Positions 1 to 7,273 of a stretch of DNA of 29,081 nt are shown here, in pieces. The stretch spans positions 1 to 29,081 of the forward strand of contig JAURHL010000004.1 in assembly GCA_030833305.1 (NCBI GenBank). Direction: 5' to 3'. Under the pieces are notes generated by a model that did not search any database, had not been told where the DNA came from, and saw only the letters and a program-made list of their open reading frames with translations. This stretch comes from Acidimicrobiales bacterium. GTDB lineage: Bacteria; Actinomycetota; Acidimicrobiia; Acidimicrobiales; Ilumatobacteraceae. The translations under genes and the position numbers were made by a program. The stretch's first letter is position 1; every line of letters starts with the position of its first letter.

Positions 1-243
1 GATCGAATGATCACGGTTCTCGACGTCGGCCTCCGTCGGCGCCCACACCAACGTGACTCGATGGTTCGACGCGACGTTGGCCAGTGCCGATCGTCCGGCC
101 CCCGTCATCGTCACGCGGTCACCAACGATCGCGCATCGCAACGCGACCACGTGCGAGCGCTCACTTCCCGCGGTGACCAGATACGCGAATTCACGACCGA
201 CGAGACTCTCCGACAACCGTGTCGGCTCGATGCGAATGCTCAA
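1..243 (-). CDS. Split-barrel flavin/PNPOx-like protein, N-terminal part (runs off the left edge)
   Basis: Only the first 81 codons are in the window. The reading starts at a TTG (243-241) whose last two bases are shared with the TGA stop of the upstream nitroreductase, a TTGA overlap typical of translational coupling. The fragment contains REFAYLVTAG near residues 18-27 and TGAGRSALANVASNHRVTLV near residues 48-67, followed by WAP. This strand order and the phrase 'SALANVASNHRVTLVW' resemble the FMN-binding split barrel of pyridoxamine 5'-phosphate oxidase-like proteins. The family call rests on this fold-level resemblance only, and the cofactor (FMN, F420 or heme) cannot be told. Pairing with a nitroreductase suggests a small redox operon. 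No upstream in-frame start looks better than the TTG. Confidence 0.6.
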   Translation of the reverse strand, partial: MSIRIEPTRLSESLVGREFAYLVTAGSERSHVVALRCAIVGDRVTMTGAGRSALANVASNHRVTLVWAPTEADVENRDHSI

Positions 244-899
244 CGGTGAGTGCCCCAGGAATCCCAGTGGGTCATCTCGTTCGACGGCAGGCGGTGCGCC
301 GGTTTGAAGTCGTCGCCGGTGTAGTACGCGACCGGGAAGAGCACCGTCTGGGTCCAATCCTCGGGAATTCCGAGCATCTTGGACACGTCGGCCTCGGAGA
401 ACAGGTGAATGGTGGTCCACGCGGTGCCCAGCCCGCGGGCCCTCAGCGCCAACATGAAACTCCACGCCGCCGGAAGAATGCTGCCGTACGTGCTGGCTTG
501 GGCGATCACCATCGGCACGTTCTCCACGCGACCCTTCACGCACGCGATCACGAACACCGGAACCCGATCGAGGATGGAACCCAAGTACTCGGCCGATTCC
601 ATCACCTTGGGCATGACGTGCTCGCGCGGGTCACCCTCGGGCAGCGGCGGCGGATATCCCGAGCCGGCCATCACCTCGCCACCCTTGCGGTAGATGTCGG
701 CGATGGCGGCCCGCTTGGCCGGGTCGGTGACCACCACGAAGGCCCAGTTCTGGGCGTTCGTACCGGTGGGCGCCTGCATCGCGATGTCGATGCACTCGGC
801 GATCACCTCGGGTTCGACCGGCCGATCCAGATCGAGGCGCTTGCGCACCGACCTGGTCGTGGTGAGAAGTTTGTCGGCGGCGGCACGATCGATGGTCAT
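240..899 (-). CDS. Nitroreductase family protein (FMN-dependent oxidoreductase)
   Basis: The 219-residue product has the nitroreductase fold. It carries TRSVRKRLDLDRP near residues 14-26 (the N-terminal FMN-phosphate Arg motif), APTGTNAQNWAFVVV near residues 43-57, and GSILPAAWSFMLALRARGLG near residues 138-157, then a C-terminal HRLPSNEMTHWD segment. Such enzymes are cytosolic FMN proteins that reduce nitro groups, quinones or enones with NAD(P)H; the actual substrate is unknown. The length is normal for the family. The ATG lies six bases after TAGAGT, which argues for a leaderless transcript and supports this start. Its stop overlaps the TTG start of the split-barrel gene downstream, so the two are probably co-translated. 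The gene is divergent from the peroxiredoxin gene. Confidence 0.9.
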   Translation of the reverse strand: MTIDRAAADKLLTTTRSVRKRLDLDRPVEPEVIAECIDIAMQAPTGTNAQNWAFVVVTDPAKRAAIADIYRKGGEVMAGSGYPPPLPEGDPREHVMPKVMESAEYLGSILDRVPVFVIACVKGRVENVPMVIAQASTYGSILPAAWSFMLALRARGLGTAWTTIHLFSEADVSKMLGIPEDWTQTVLFPVAYYTGDDFKPAHRLPSNEMTHWDSWGTHR

Positions 900-905
900 G
901 GCGCG

Positions 906-911
906 ACTCTA
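906..911 (-). promoter_or_regulatory. Leaderless -10 of the nitroreductase gene
   Basis: TAGAGT on the minus strand is followed by six bases and then the ATG at 899. The transcript would begin at or next to the start codon. No convincing -35 is visible. Confidence 0.55.
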
Positions 912-953
912 GGGCATCCACGCTGGGCGAACGGCCGGGCGGATAATCCTGAG

Positions 954-1003
954 TTGTCTTGTCGGGAATTGCCCGTAGCCTGTCGTCAGCCGTCCCAAAG
1001 GAG
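954..1003 (+). promoter_or_regulatory. Leadered promoter and Shine-Dalgarno of the peroxiredoxin gene
   Basis: TTGTCT (954-959), a 16-base spacer and TAGCCT (976-981) form a plausible -35/-10 pair. It would give a 5' leader of about 20 bases containing AAAGGAG (997-1003), seven bases before the ATG at 1011. This is one of the few classical leadered starts in the window. Confidence 0.5.
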
Positions 1004-1010
1004 CATCACC

Positions 1011-1646
1011 ATGGCCATCCGTCTCGGAGACACCGCCCCCGATTTCACCGCCGACACCACGCAGGGAACCATCTCGTTCCACGAGTGGCTCGGCGATTCC
1101 TGGGGCGTTCTGTTCAGCCACCCCAAGGACTTCACACCGGTCTGCACCACCGAGCTCGGCTACGTGGCCCGCATCAAGCCCGAGTTCGACAAGCGCAACG
1201 TGAAGGTCATCGGCCTGTCCGTCGATTCCGTCGAGAGCCACAACAAGTGGGAGGGCGACATCGGCGAGACCCAAGGCACCCCGGTGAACTTCCCCATGAT
1301 CGGGGATCCCGATCGCACGGTGAGCGATCTCTACGACATGATCCACCCGAACGCCAACGACACCCTCACGGTGCGCAGCGTGTTCGTGATCGGACCCGAC
1401 AAGAAGGTGAAGCTCACCATCACCTACCCGGCTTCCACCGGTCGCAATTTCGACGAGATCCTGCGCGTCATCGACTCGCTGCAACTGACCGCCAAGTACA
1501 AGGTGGCCACGCCGGTGAACTGGACCGACGGCAACGACGTCATCATCGGCGCCGCCGTGTCCGACGACGAGGCCAAGACCCTCTTCCCCAACGGCTGGAA
1601 GACGGTCAAGCCGTACCTGCGCGTTCTGCCTCAACCCGGCAAGTGA
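1011..1646 (+). CDS. 1-Cys peroxiredoxin, Prx6 type
   Basis: The 211-residue protein reduces peroxides in the cytosol through a peroxidatic cysteine. The motif PKDFTPVCTTE (residues 38-48) matches PxxxTxxC, with Cys45 as the active residue. No other cysteine occurs anywhere in the chain, so it cannot form an intra- or intermolecular resolving disulfide, and a thiol partner must recycle it. The long C-terminal part after residue 165 (ATPVNWTDGNDVIIG, then LFPNGWKTVKPYLR) is characteristic of the Prx6 group, and the length is typical. The open frame extends upstream to 219, but the ATG at 1011 has a strong AAAGGAG and begins exactly at the family N-terminus (RLGDTAPDFTADT). It stands alone, divergent from the nitroreductase. 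Confidence 0.95.
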   Translation: MAIRLGDTAPDFTADTTQGTISFHEWLGDSWGVLFSHPKDFTPVCTTELGYVARIKPEFDKRNVKVIGLSVDSVESHNKWEGDIGETQGTPVNFPMIGDPDRTVSDLYDMIHPNANDTLTVRSVFVIGPDKKVKLTITYPASTGRNFDEILRVIDSLQLTAKYKVATPVNWTDGNDVIIGAAVSDDEAKTLFPNGWKTVKPYLRVLPQPGK

Positions 1647-1695
1647 CGTTCGGCGTGCGTTCGTCGCCGCCCGTCGTTCGTCCGTTCGCACACGG

Positions 1696-1701
1696 CAGAA
1701 T
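1696..1701 (+). promoter_or_regulatory. Leaderless -10 (CAGAAT) of the ABC transporter unit
   Basis: CAGAAT is followed by six bases (GAGGCC) and the ATG at 1708. The same CAGAAT-N6-ATG layout precedes the acyl-CoA dehydrogenase gene at 19662. Confidence 0.45.
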
Positions 1702-1707
1702 GAGGCC

Positions 1708-2445
1708 ATGACCTCCCTCTCCACCGCCGCCGCCGGAGCGATCGATGCCTTCAAGATCTACGGCAAGGACGACAGCGAGGTGCGCGCCCTCGACGGCGTC
1801 ACCGTGACCTTCGCTTCCGGAAAGTTCACCGCCATCATGGGCCCCTCGGGCTCGGGCAAGAGCACCTTGATGCACTGCCTCGCGGGTCTCGATTCGCTCA
1901 CCTCGGGCAGCATCACCATCGGCGACACGAATCTGGCCACGCTCAACGACAAGGAGCTCACGCTCACGCGGCGTAGCAACGTGGGTTTCATCTTCCAGGC
2001 CTACAACCTCATCCCCACCCTGACCGCGCTCGAGAACATCACGCTCCCGCTCGACCTCGGGGGCACACCGGTGGATCAACAGTGGCTCGACACCGTGGTC
2101 GACGCCGTGGGTTTGCGCTCGCGACTGAATCATCGTCCGAGCGAACTATCCGGCGGGCAACAGCAGCGCGTCGCCGTGGCCCGCGCGCTGGCCAGCAAGC
2201 CGCGCATCATCTTCGCCGACGAACCGACGGGCAACCTCGACAGTCGCATGGGCACCGAGATCCTCACGTTCATGCGCCACGCCGTCACCGACCTCGGCCA
2301 GACCATCGTGATGGTCACCCATGACCCGGTGGCCGCGTCGTACGCCGACCGCGTCATCTTCCTCGCCGACGGAAAGATCGTCGACGAACTGGACAACCCC
2401 ACGGCCGACCAAGTGCTCGACCGCATGAAGCGCCTCGGTTCCTGA
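1708..2445 (+). CDS. ABC transporter ATP-binding protein (LolD/MacB type)
   Basis: This 245-residue cytoplasmic ATPase powers the FtsX-type permease encoded one base downstream. The Walker A motif is GPSGSGKST at residues 45-53. The Q-loop is FIFQAYNLIPTLTALEN, the signature is LSGGQQQRVAVARAL, Walker B is IIFADEPTGNLDS and the H-loop is MVTHD, so all catalytic elements are intact. The 'FQxYNLIPTLTALEN' segment and the ADEPTGNLD form are typical of the MacB/LolD/FtsE branch, which drives mechanotransmission or lipid/peptide/lipoprotein extrusion rather than classical import. The start follows a leaderless -10. The substrate cannot be read from the sequence. Confidence 0.93.
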   Translation: MTSLSTAAAGAIDAFKIYGKDDSEVRALDGVTVTFASGKFTAIMGPSGSGKSTLMHCLAGLDSLTSGSITIGDTNLATLNDKELTLTRRSNVGFIFQAYNLIPTLTALENITLPLDLGGTPVDQQWLDTVVDAVGLRSRLNHRPSELSGGQQQRVAVARALASKPRIIFADEPTGNLDSRMGTEILTFMRHAVTDLGQTIVMVTHDPVAASYADRVIFLADGKIVDELDNPTADQVLDRMKRLGS

Positions 2446-2446
2446 C

Positions 2447-5017
2447 ATGGCCGCGCCCGTCACCCGACTCACCATTCGGGGCGTCATCGCCCGCAAATGG
2501 CGCATCTTCCTCACCATCTTGGCGGTGGTGAGCGGTGTGGCGTTCGTGAGCGGAGCGTTCGTCCTCACCGACAGCGTCAAGAAGTCGATCAACGACGTGT
2601 TCGCCACCCTCAGCGAGGGCATCGACATCGAGGTGCGCACTTCCATCGCCTTCGGTGACGAGGCCACGGCCGAACGCGACCCGGTGTCGGTCGACGTCAT
2701 CGACGTGGTCGCCGCCATCGACGGAGTGCGCCTGGCCGAGGGCAACCTGTTGCGCGCCGCCACGGTGATCAAGTCCGACGGAGAACCCTTGCGCACGTCC
2801 GGACCGGCTTTCGGCATCGCCTGGGTCGGACCCGACGGTCTCGACGGACGCACCATCGTCGAGGGTCGACCCGCCGCCGGCCCGAGTGAGGTGACCCTCG
2901 ACAAGTCGTCGGCTCGTCGCGCCGGCTACGAGGTGGGTGACACGGTGACCATCGTCGGCCCCGCCGGCAAGGGTGACTTCGTCCTGGTCGGGTTGAACGG
3001 AACCGGCAAGACCACCAACGGTGGCGGTGCCAGCATCGCGGCTTTCGACCCGGTCACGGCCAACGAATTCCTCGGCGCCGAGAACATGGTGGACTCGATC
3101 TACGTCGCCATCGACGAAGGCGCCGATCGCGACGCGGTGATGGCAGCCATCGACGCCGCGTTGCCCGACGGACTCGAGGTGATCACCGGCGAGCAGTCGG
3201 CCGAGGAGACCGCCGGTGCCATCAACGACATCATCGACATCTTCGGCAACGTCCTGTTGGGGTTCGCCGCGGTCTCGTTGTTCGTGAGTGCGTTCCTCAT
3301 CTTCAACACCTTCGCCATCATCGTCAGCCAACGCTTGCGAGAACTCGCGTTGTTGCGCGCGGTCGGCGCCAGCGCCCGGCAGATCCGCACGATGATCATC
3401 GGCGAGGCGTTGGTGGTGTCCGTCATCGCCACCCTGCTCGGCATCCTCGCCGGTATGGGGGTGGCCAAGGGCATCGTGGCCATCTTCAACGCCGCCGGCG
3501 CGGCCTTCCCCTCGGCGTCACTCATCGTCTCCCCGCGCACCGTCATCGCCAGTACCGTCGTCGGTGTCGGTGTCACCGTGGCGGCGGCCATCGTGCCGGC
3601 CCTGCGGGCGGCGCGCATTCCTCCGGTGGCGGCCATGCGACCCGAGTTGGGCTTCAACTCGCTGCAGAAGAACAAGCGTCTCGTGGTGGGCTCGATCACC
3701 ACCGGCATCGGGCTCGTGTTGTTCAGCATCGGTGTCTTCGGCCAACCGGGTGGCACCTCGGGCACCCTCGGGTTGTCGGCCGTCGGCGCGATCCTGTTGT
3801 TCCTCGGTATCGCCAGCCTCTCCACCACGGTGGCCGCCCCCGCCAGTCGCGTCATCAGTCGCGTACTTCCGCTCCCCTTCCGGCCCATGACGCGTTCGGT
3901 GCCCGGGCGCCTCGGAAGTCGCAACGCTCAACGCACGCCACGGCGCACCGCGTCGACCGCATCGGCGTTGATGATCGGTCTCGCCCTCGTGAGCACCGTG
4001 TCGGTGGTGGCATCGTCGGTTCAGGCGTCGTTCAAGGAACAACTGCAGGGTTCGGTGACCGCCGACTTCTTCGTGTCGAACGGACCCGGCAACTTCCAAG
4101 GACTACCGGTCGCCTTCTCGGAACGTTTGTCCGAACTGCCCGAGTTGTCGGCGGTCAGCCCGTTCCGCGCCGCCACCGCGCAGGTCAACGGCGACACCAA
4201 GCAGATCGGCGCCGTGCGTGGATCGGCGTTCGGTCAACTGGTCGACATCGACCTCACCAGTGGATCGGTCGAGTCGCTCGACGACGGCAAGATCCTGCTG
4301 CATCGTGACCCGGCGCGCGACTACGCGGTGCAGGTCGGCGACACGTTGTCGATCCTGTGGTTGAACGGCACCGAGCAGCAGATCGAGGTGGGTGGCATTT
4401 ACGACGACGCCACCATCGCGGGCAACTGGCTGGTCGGATTGTCCACGCTGCAGGCGGTGTCCACCGCCACTCCGACCGACTTTTTCATCGGCGCCAAGAT
4501 CGCCGACGGCGTCGACATCGAGGACGCCCGGGCCGCCGTGGAAGAAGTGGCGCTCGACTTCCCCAGCGCCGAGGTCCAGGATCAAGCCGAGTTCCAGCAG
4601 AGCCAGGAGGATCAGTTGAACCAGCTGCTGATCATCATCTACGGCTTGCTCATCATCTCCATCGCCATCGCCGTGTTGGGTATCGCCAACACCATGGCAC
4701 TGTCGGTGTTCGAGCGCACCCGCGAATTCGGCTTGCTGCGCGCGGTCGGCATGAGCAAGCGCGACCTGAAGCGTTCCATTCGTTGGGAAGCCGTCATCGT
4801 CGCGGTGTTCGGCGCGTCGCTCGGCATCATCGTCGGCATCCCGCTCGGCCTGGCCGTCACCACGGCCCTGCCGTCCACGTTCATCACCACCACCGTGGTG
4901 CCCGTGAACACCATCATCGTCATTCTGATCGCTTCGATCATCGTCGGTGTCGTGGCCGCCATGCCCGCCCGCCGCGCCGCCCGCCTGAACGTGCTCGACG
5001 CCATCTCCACGCACTGA
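2447..5017 (+). CDS. FtsX-family ABC permease with two FtsX domains
   Basis: The 856-residue membrane protein begins one base after the ATPase stop, so the pair is co-translated. A first membrane helix lies at about residues 19-40. An extracytoplasmic MacB_PCD-like domain (about 45-262) follows, then a three-helix FtsX domain (about 265-400) with the coupling-helix phrase RELALLRAVGAS (298-309). Two more helices and a linker lead to a second anchored extracytoplasmic domain. The C-terminal FtsX domain (about 730-850) repeats the coupling phrase as REFGLLRAVGMS and ends in ARRAARLNVLDAIS. This 4+4 architecture in one chain is common in Actinobacteria, where one permease monomer pairs with a LolD-like ATPase. 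It probably moves lipids, lipoproteins or drugs across or out of the cell membrane; the substrate is unknown. Confidence 0.92.
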   Translation: MAAPVTRLTIRGVIARKWRIFLTILAVVSGVAFVSGAFVLTDSVKKSINDVFATLSEGIDIEVRTSIAFGDEATAERDPVSVDVIDVVAAIDGVRLAEGNLLRAATVIKSDGEPLRTSGPAFGIAWVGPDGLDGRTIVEGRPAAGPSEVTLDKSSARRAGYEVGDTVTIVGPAGKGDFVLVGLNGTGKTTNGGGASIAAFDPVTANEFLGAENMVDSIYVAIDEGADRDAVMAAIDAALPDGLEVITGEQSAEETAGAINDIIDIFGNVLLGFAAVSLFVSAFLIFNTFAIIVSQRLRELALLRAVGASARQIRTMIIGEALVVSVIATLLGILAGMGVAKGIVAIFNAAGAAFPSASLIVSPRTVIASTVVGVGVTVAAAIVPALRAARIPPVAAMRPELGFNSLQKNKRLVVGSITTGIGLVLFSIGVFGQPGGTSGTLGLSAVGAILLFLGIASLSTTVAAPASRVISRVLPLPFRPMTRSVPGRLGSRNAQRTPRRTASTASALMIGLALVSTVSVVASSVQASFKEQLQGSVTADFFVSNGPGNFQGLPVAFSERLSELPELSAVSPFRAATAQVNGDTKQIGAVRGSAFGQLVDIDLTSGSVESLDDGKILLHRDPARDYAVQVGDTLSILWLNGTEQQIEVGGIYDDATIAGNWLVGLSTLQAVSTATPTDFFIGAKIADGVDIEDARAAVEEVALDFPSAEVQDQAEFQQSQEDQLNQLLIIIYGLLIISIAIAVLGIANTMALSVFERTREFGLLRAVGMSKRDLKRSIRWEAVIVAVFGASLGIIVGIPLGLAVTTALPSTFITTTVVPVNTIIVILIASIIVGVVAAMPARRAARLNVLDAISTH

Positions 5018-5026
5018 GGCTCGACG

Positions 5027-5416
5027 ATGTCGCACGATCCCCGCAACCTCTCCCCCGAGGTGTTGGCTTTCGTGCGCGAACGTCACTTGGCCACCCTCAC
5101 GACGTTGCGCGCCGACGGCTCGCCGCACGTCGTGCCGGTGGGTTTCACGTTCGACCCCGAGCGCGCGGTGGTGCGCGTGATCACGTGGGCCACGTCCGTG
5201 AAGACCGGTCACGCCCGGCACGGTGGTCGAGCCGCGGTCAGTCAGGTGGACGGTGGTCGTTGGTTGACCTTCGAGGGAGTGGTCAGCGTGACCGACGAGC
5301 CGCCCGCGGTGGCCGCGGCGGTGTCGGCGTACGCCGAGCGTTATCGTCCGCCCAAGGAGCGTCCCGACCGGGTGGTCATCGAGATTCGGGTCGACCGGGT
5401 GCTCGGTCGCGCCTGA
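5027..5416 (+). CDS. PPOX-class (probably F420-dependent) split-barrel protein
   Basis: The 129-residue protein starts nine bases after the permease stop and is probably the last gene of that unit. It opens with LSPEVLAFVRERHLATLTTL and continues with RADGSPHVVPVGFTFD (about residues 28-43). This is the standard start of small pyridoxamine-phosphate-oxidase-like proteins that bind F420 or FMN. SVKTGHARHGGRAAVSQVDG (about 64-83) matches the cofactor phosphate-binding strand and turn. The actinobacterial setting and short length suit the F420-dependent (FDOR-B) group better than true PdxH, but the cofactor is inference. It ends convergently against the Nei-like gene: the two stop codons meet in the palindrome TGATCA. 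Confidence 0.82.
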   Translation: MSHDPRNLSPEVLAFVRERHLATLTTLRADGSPHVVPVGFTFDPERAVVRVITWATSVKTGHARHGGRAAVSQVDGGRWLTFEGVVSVTDEPPAVAAAVSAYAERYRPPKERPDRVVIEIRVDRVLGRA

Positions 5417-6319
5417 TCAACCGAAACGCGTGAGATCGTCGTCGATCTTCAGACGTTGGCGCGCGGCGCGCACGTCGGCCATGTAGAGGATCTCGGCCGG
5501 GTGCGTGGGCGTGTGATCGTCGGCCACCAATTGGGCCGGGATCAGGCGTCGATCCAACTTCTGCTGACAGTCCGGGCACCAGTACAGGGCCCGCGAACGC
5601 TCCTCGCAGTGCCCGTGCGCCACGGTGCCCCGGCATCGCGGACACCGCTGTCCGTTGCGCGAATACACCGAATGCTCGTAGCCGCCGTCCTCGCGGGTGC
5701 GCGACTTCACGATCCGCGCGGCCGCCTCCACCAACACCGCGCAGTCCTCGTACGACAGATCGATCACCGGAGCGAACGGACTCAGACCCACGGCCCACAG
5801 CGTCTCGCTGCGATCGACGTTGCCGAGCCCGGTGATGACGCTCTGATCGGCGAGCACGTCACAGATCGACGTGTCACCGGCTTTGTACGACAGAAGGCGA
5901 CGCGTGATCTCGACCAGATCGGGTCGGCGTAGCGAGATGTCGGGTCCGACGCCACCACTGTGCGGATGGCGCGCCCGATCGGGAACGCGGAACGTCTCGA
6001 GCAGTGGCGCGTTGAAACACACCGCCACCCAACCATCGACCTCGATGATCGCGCGCGCCTCGTACGTGTTGCGACGCCACGCTTCGTTCGGTCGGTACAC
6101 GTGCCACTGACCGCTGAAGCGAAGGTCGGTGGACAACACGATGCCGTCGTCCCACCTCACGTCGACACGACGCCCGCTGCGCTCGACGGCTTCGATGATG
6201 GAACCGGGTCGGGGTGCGGGTCCGATGGCCGACATCGCGTCGAAGCGGGTGGTCGTTCGACCCACCAGTGCTGTGCGCATCGCCGACACGATGTGACTGA
6301 TTCCGCCCCTACCTGCCAC
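5417..6319 (-). CDS. Fpg/Nei-like DNA glycosylase homolog lacking the catalytic N-terminus
   Basis: This 300-residue protein aligns along its length with actinobacterial endonuclease VIII-like enzymes: LVGRTTTRFD (18-27), SGQWHVYRPNEAW (69-81), TGLGNVDRSETLW (163-175) and a zinc finger with Cys226, Cys229, Cys248 and Cys251. Active enzymes begin Met-Pro-Glu-Gly and use Pro2, Glu3 and a beta-hairpin Lys. Here the start reads MAGRGGISHIV, giving Ala2 and Gly3, and the GKHLL-type Lys is Arg50 in SGRRVDV. Asn167 and the zinc-finger Arg243 are kept. The start is set at GTG 6319 because TACATT stands exactly six bases upstream and the alignment then starts without a gap. An upstream GTG at 6340 also gives no Pro2. 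It may bind DNA or lesions without normal lyase chemistry. Family membership is firm; function is not. Confidence 0.85.
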   Translation of the reverse strand: MAGRGGISHIVSAMRTALVGRTTTRFDAMSAIGPAPRPGSIIEAVERSGRRVDVRWDDGIVLSTDLRFSGQWHVYRPNEAWRRNTYEARAIIEVDGWVAVCFNAPLLETFRVPDRARHPHSGGVGPDISLRRPDLVEITRRLLSYKAGDTSICDVLADQSVITGLGNVDRSETLWAVGLSPFAPVIDLSYEDCAVLVEAAARIVKSRTREDGGYEHSVYSRNGQRCPRCRGTVAHGHCEERSRALYWCPDCQQKLDRRLIPAQLVADDHTPTHPAEILYMADVRAARQRLKIDDDLTRFG

Positions 6320-6325
6320 GTAGCA

Positions 6326-6331
6326 AATGTA
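6326..6331 (-). promoter_or_regulatory. Leaderless -10 of the Nei-like gene
   Basis: TACATT on the minus strand, six bases (TGCTAC), then GTG at 6319. This decides the start codon and therefore the missing Pro-Glu N-terminus of the product. Confidence 0.55.
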
Positions 6332-6366
6332 GGTCGTCACGCCGGTTCCGGTGCGTGATGCTCGGG

Positions 6367-6372
6367 TACGGT
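6367..6372 (+). promoter_or_regulatory. -10 of the small acidic protein gene
   Basis: TACGGT is followed by nine bases and the ATG at 6382, giving a leader of only about three bases. Earlier in-frame starts at 6355 and 6358 lie upstream of this -10 and are unlikely to be used. Confidence 0.45.
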
Positions 6373-6381
6373 ACGAGCGTC

Positions 6382-6690
6382 ATGAACGACGCCGACCCCG
6401 ACGACGAACCGATCAGTCCGACCTACAGTTCCGAGGCCCAGATGATCGACCGAGCCCGACGTCGCTACGGATCGGTCGGCGCGATCGTCGCCAGCGGCAT
6501 GCTCGGTATCGACAAGATCCTCGGACGCCGACCCAAGGAGGAGATCCCCTCGATCTGGGAAGCCTCGGGCGAACCCGGCGACATCGACGGCGACGGCATT
6601 CGCATCGATCTGGATGACGACACCGCGCTCGAGAGCCACCCGAACCGCGACGCCGCGCGCCCGCGACGGGTCAGGAAACGACGGGCCTGA
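6382..6690 (+). CDS. Small acidic/basic hypothetical protein
   Basis: This 102-residue protein is not one I recognise by function. It has an acidic N-terminus (MNDADPDDEP), a middle block with RARRRYGSVGAIVASGMLGI (about residues 25-44) that looks like a short amphipathic or weakly hydrophobic helix, then LGRRPKEEIPSIWEA, an acidic GDIDGDGIRIDLDDD stretch and a very basic tail (RPRRVRKRRA). There is no signal peptide and no clear membrane span. The start at 6382 is chosen from the adjacent -10. It is divergent from the Nei-like gene and convergent with the DUF4916 gene. GC-rich third positions and a clean reading frame support a real gene. Confidence 0.7.
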   Translation: MNDADPDDEPISPTYSSEAQMIDRARRRYGSVGAIVASGMLGIDKILGRRPKEEIPSIWEASGEPGDIDGDGIRIDLDDDTALESHPNRDAARPRRVRKRRA

Positions 6691-6709
6691 TCAGCCGGGA
6701 ACGATCAGG
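6686..6709. terminator. Inverted repeat between convergent genes, possible bidirectional terminator
   Basis: CCTGATC (6686-6692) and GATCAGG (6703-6709) are perfect complements around a 10-base loop, and they contain the stop codons of both convergent genes. There is no T-tract, so intrinsic termination is uncertain. Confidence 0.35.
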
Positions 6710-7241
6710 GCAGTTCGCCCACGTGGGCCAACGCCAAGCGCAGCAAACGATCCTGGCCTCCGGTCATTTCGGCCGTGATGCGGGCGCTGGCGGCCTCCGA
6801 CGGCGTGAACCAGGCCAGGTCGAGGGCCTCCTGCGTGGGCGTGCATTCGCCGTCGACCGGCACGACGTAGGCCAGGCTCACCGCGTGATGGCGCGGATCG
6901 GTGAAGCCCGAGACGTCCGGATCGGGGAAGTACTCGGCGATGGTGAACGGCGCCGGATTCGGTGGCACCCGAGGCAAAGCCAACGGCCCGAGGTCCTTCT
7001 CCAGGTGGCGCACCAACGCGTCGCGCACGCGCTCGCCGTAGAGCACCCGGCCCGATACCAACATGCGACTGATGGATCCGTCGGCCGCCACCCGCAGGAG
7101 CAAGCCCACTTGAACGACACGACCGTGGCTGTCGACGCGCACCGGGATGGCGTCCACGTACACCAGCGGAACGTTGGCCCGCACCTGCGCCAGCAGGTCG
7201 GGGCTCAGCCAGGCGGTGCGGGTGTCGATCTGGTCGCTCAT
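6705..7241 (-). CDS. DUF4916 (Nudix-like) protein
   Basis: The 178-residue protein matches the actinobacterial DUF4916 group. It has VPLVYVDAIPVRVDSHGRV near residues 26-44, SGRVLYGERVRDALVRHLEK near 63-82, and a C-terminal block containing HHAVSLAYVVPVDGECTP, LDLAWFTPSEA and EMTGGQDRLLRLALAHVG. The family has a Nudix-related fold, but the classical Nudix box (GX5EX7REUXEEXGU) is not present, so hydrolase activity is not assured. Two in-frame ATGs exist, at 7250 and 7241. I chose 7241 because GGGAG is only one base from 7250 but ten from 7241, and a GAGAAT -10-like box lies seven bases upstream of 7241. It lies 32 bases downstream of the DNA glycosylase gene on the same strand. Confidence 0.8.
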   Translation of the reverse strand: MSDQIDTRTAWLSPDLLAQVRANVPLVYVDAIPVRVDSHGRVVQVGLLLRVAADGSISRMLVSGRVLYGERVRDALVRHLEKDLGPLALPRVPPNPAPFTIAEYFPDPDVSGFTDPRHHAVSLAYVVPVDGECTPTQEALDLAWFTPSEAASARITAEMTGGQDRLLRLALAHVGELP

Positions 7242-7273
7242 CGGAGCCATTCTCCCAAATCACGACGAGGTCG

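Noticed and set aside
219..1010. Upstream extension of the peroxiredoxin frame by about 264 codons.
   Set aside because: It is antisense to the nitroreductase, and the family N-terminus and strong Shine-Dalgarno fit the ATG at 1011.
2987..3016. A P-loop-like match (VGLNGTGKTT, residues 181-190) inside the FtsX permease.
   Set aside because: It lies in the extracytoplasmic MacB_PCD domain where relatives have a similar Gly-rich strand-turn. There is no Walker B or nucleotide-binding fold, so this is a chance match.
5414..5419. TGATCA palindrome at the junction of two convergent genes as a regulatory site.
   Set aside because: It is simply two abutting TGA stop codons on opposite strands; too short to support a function.
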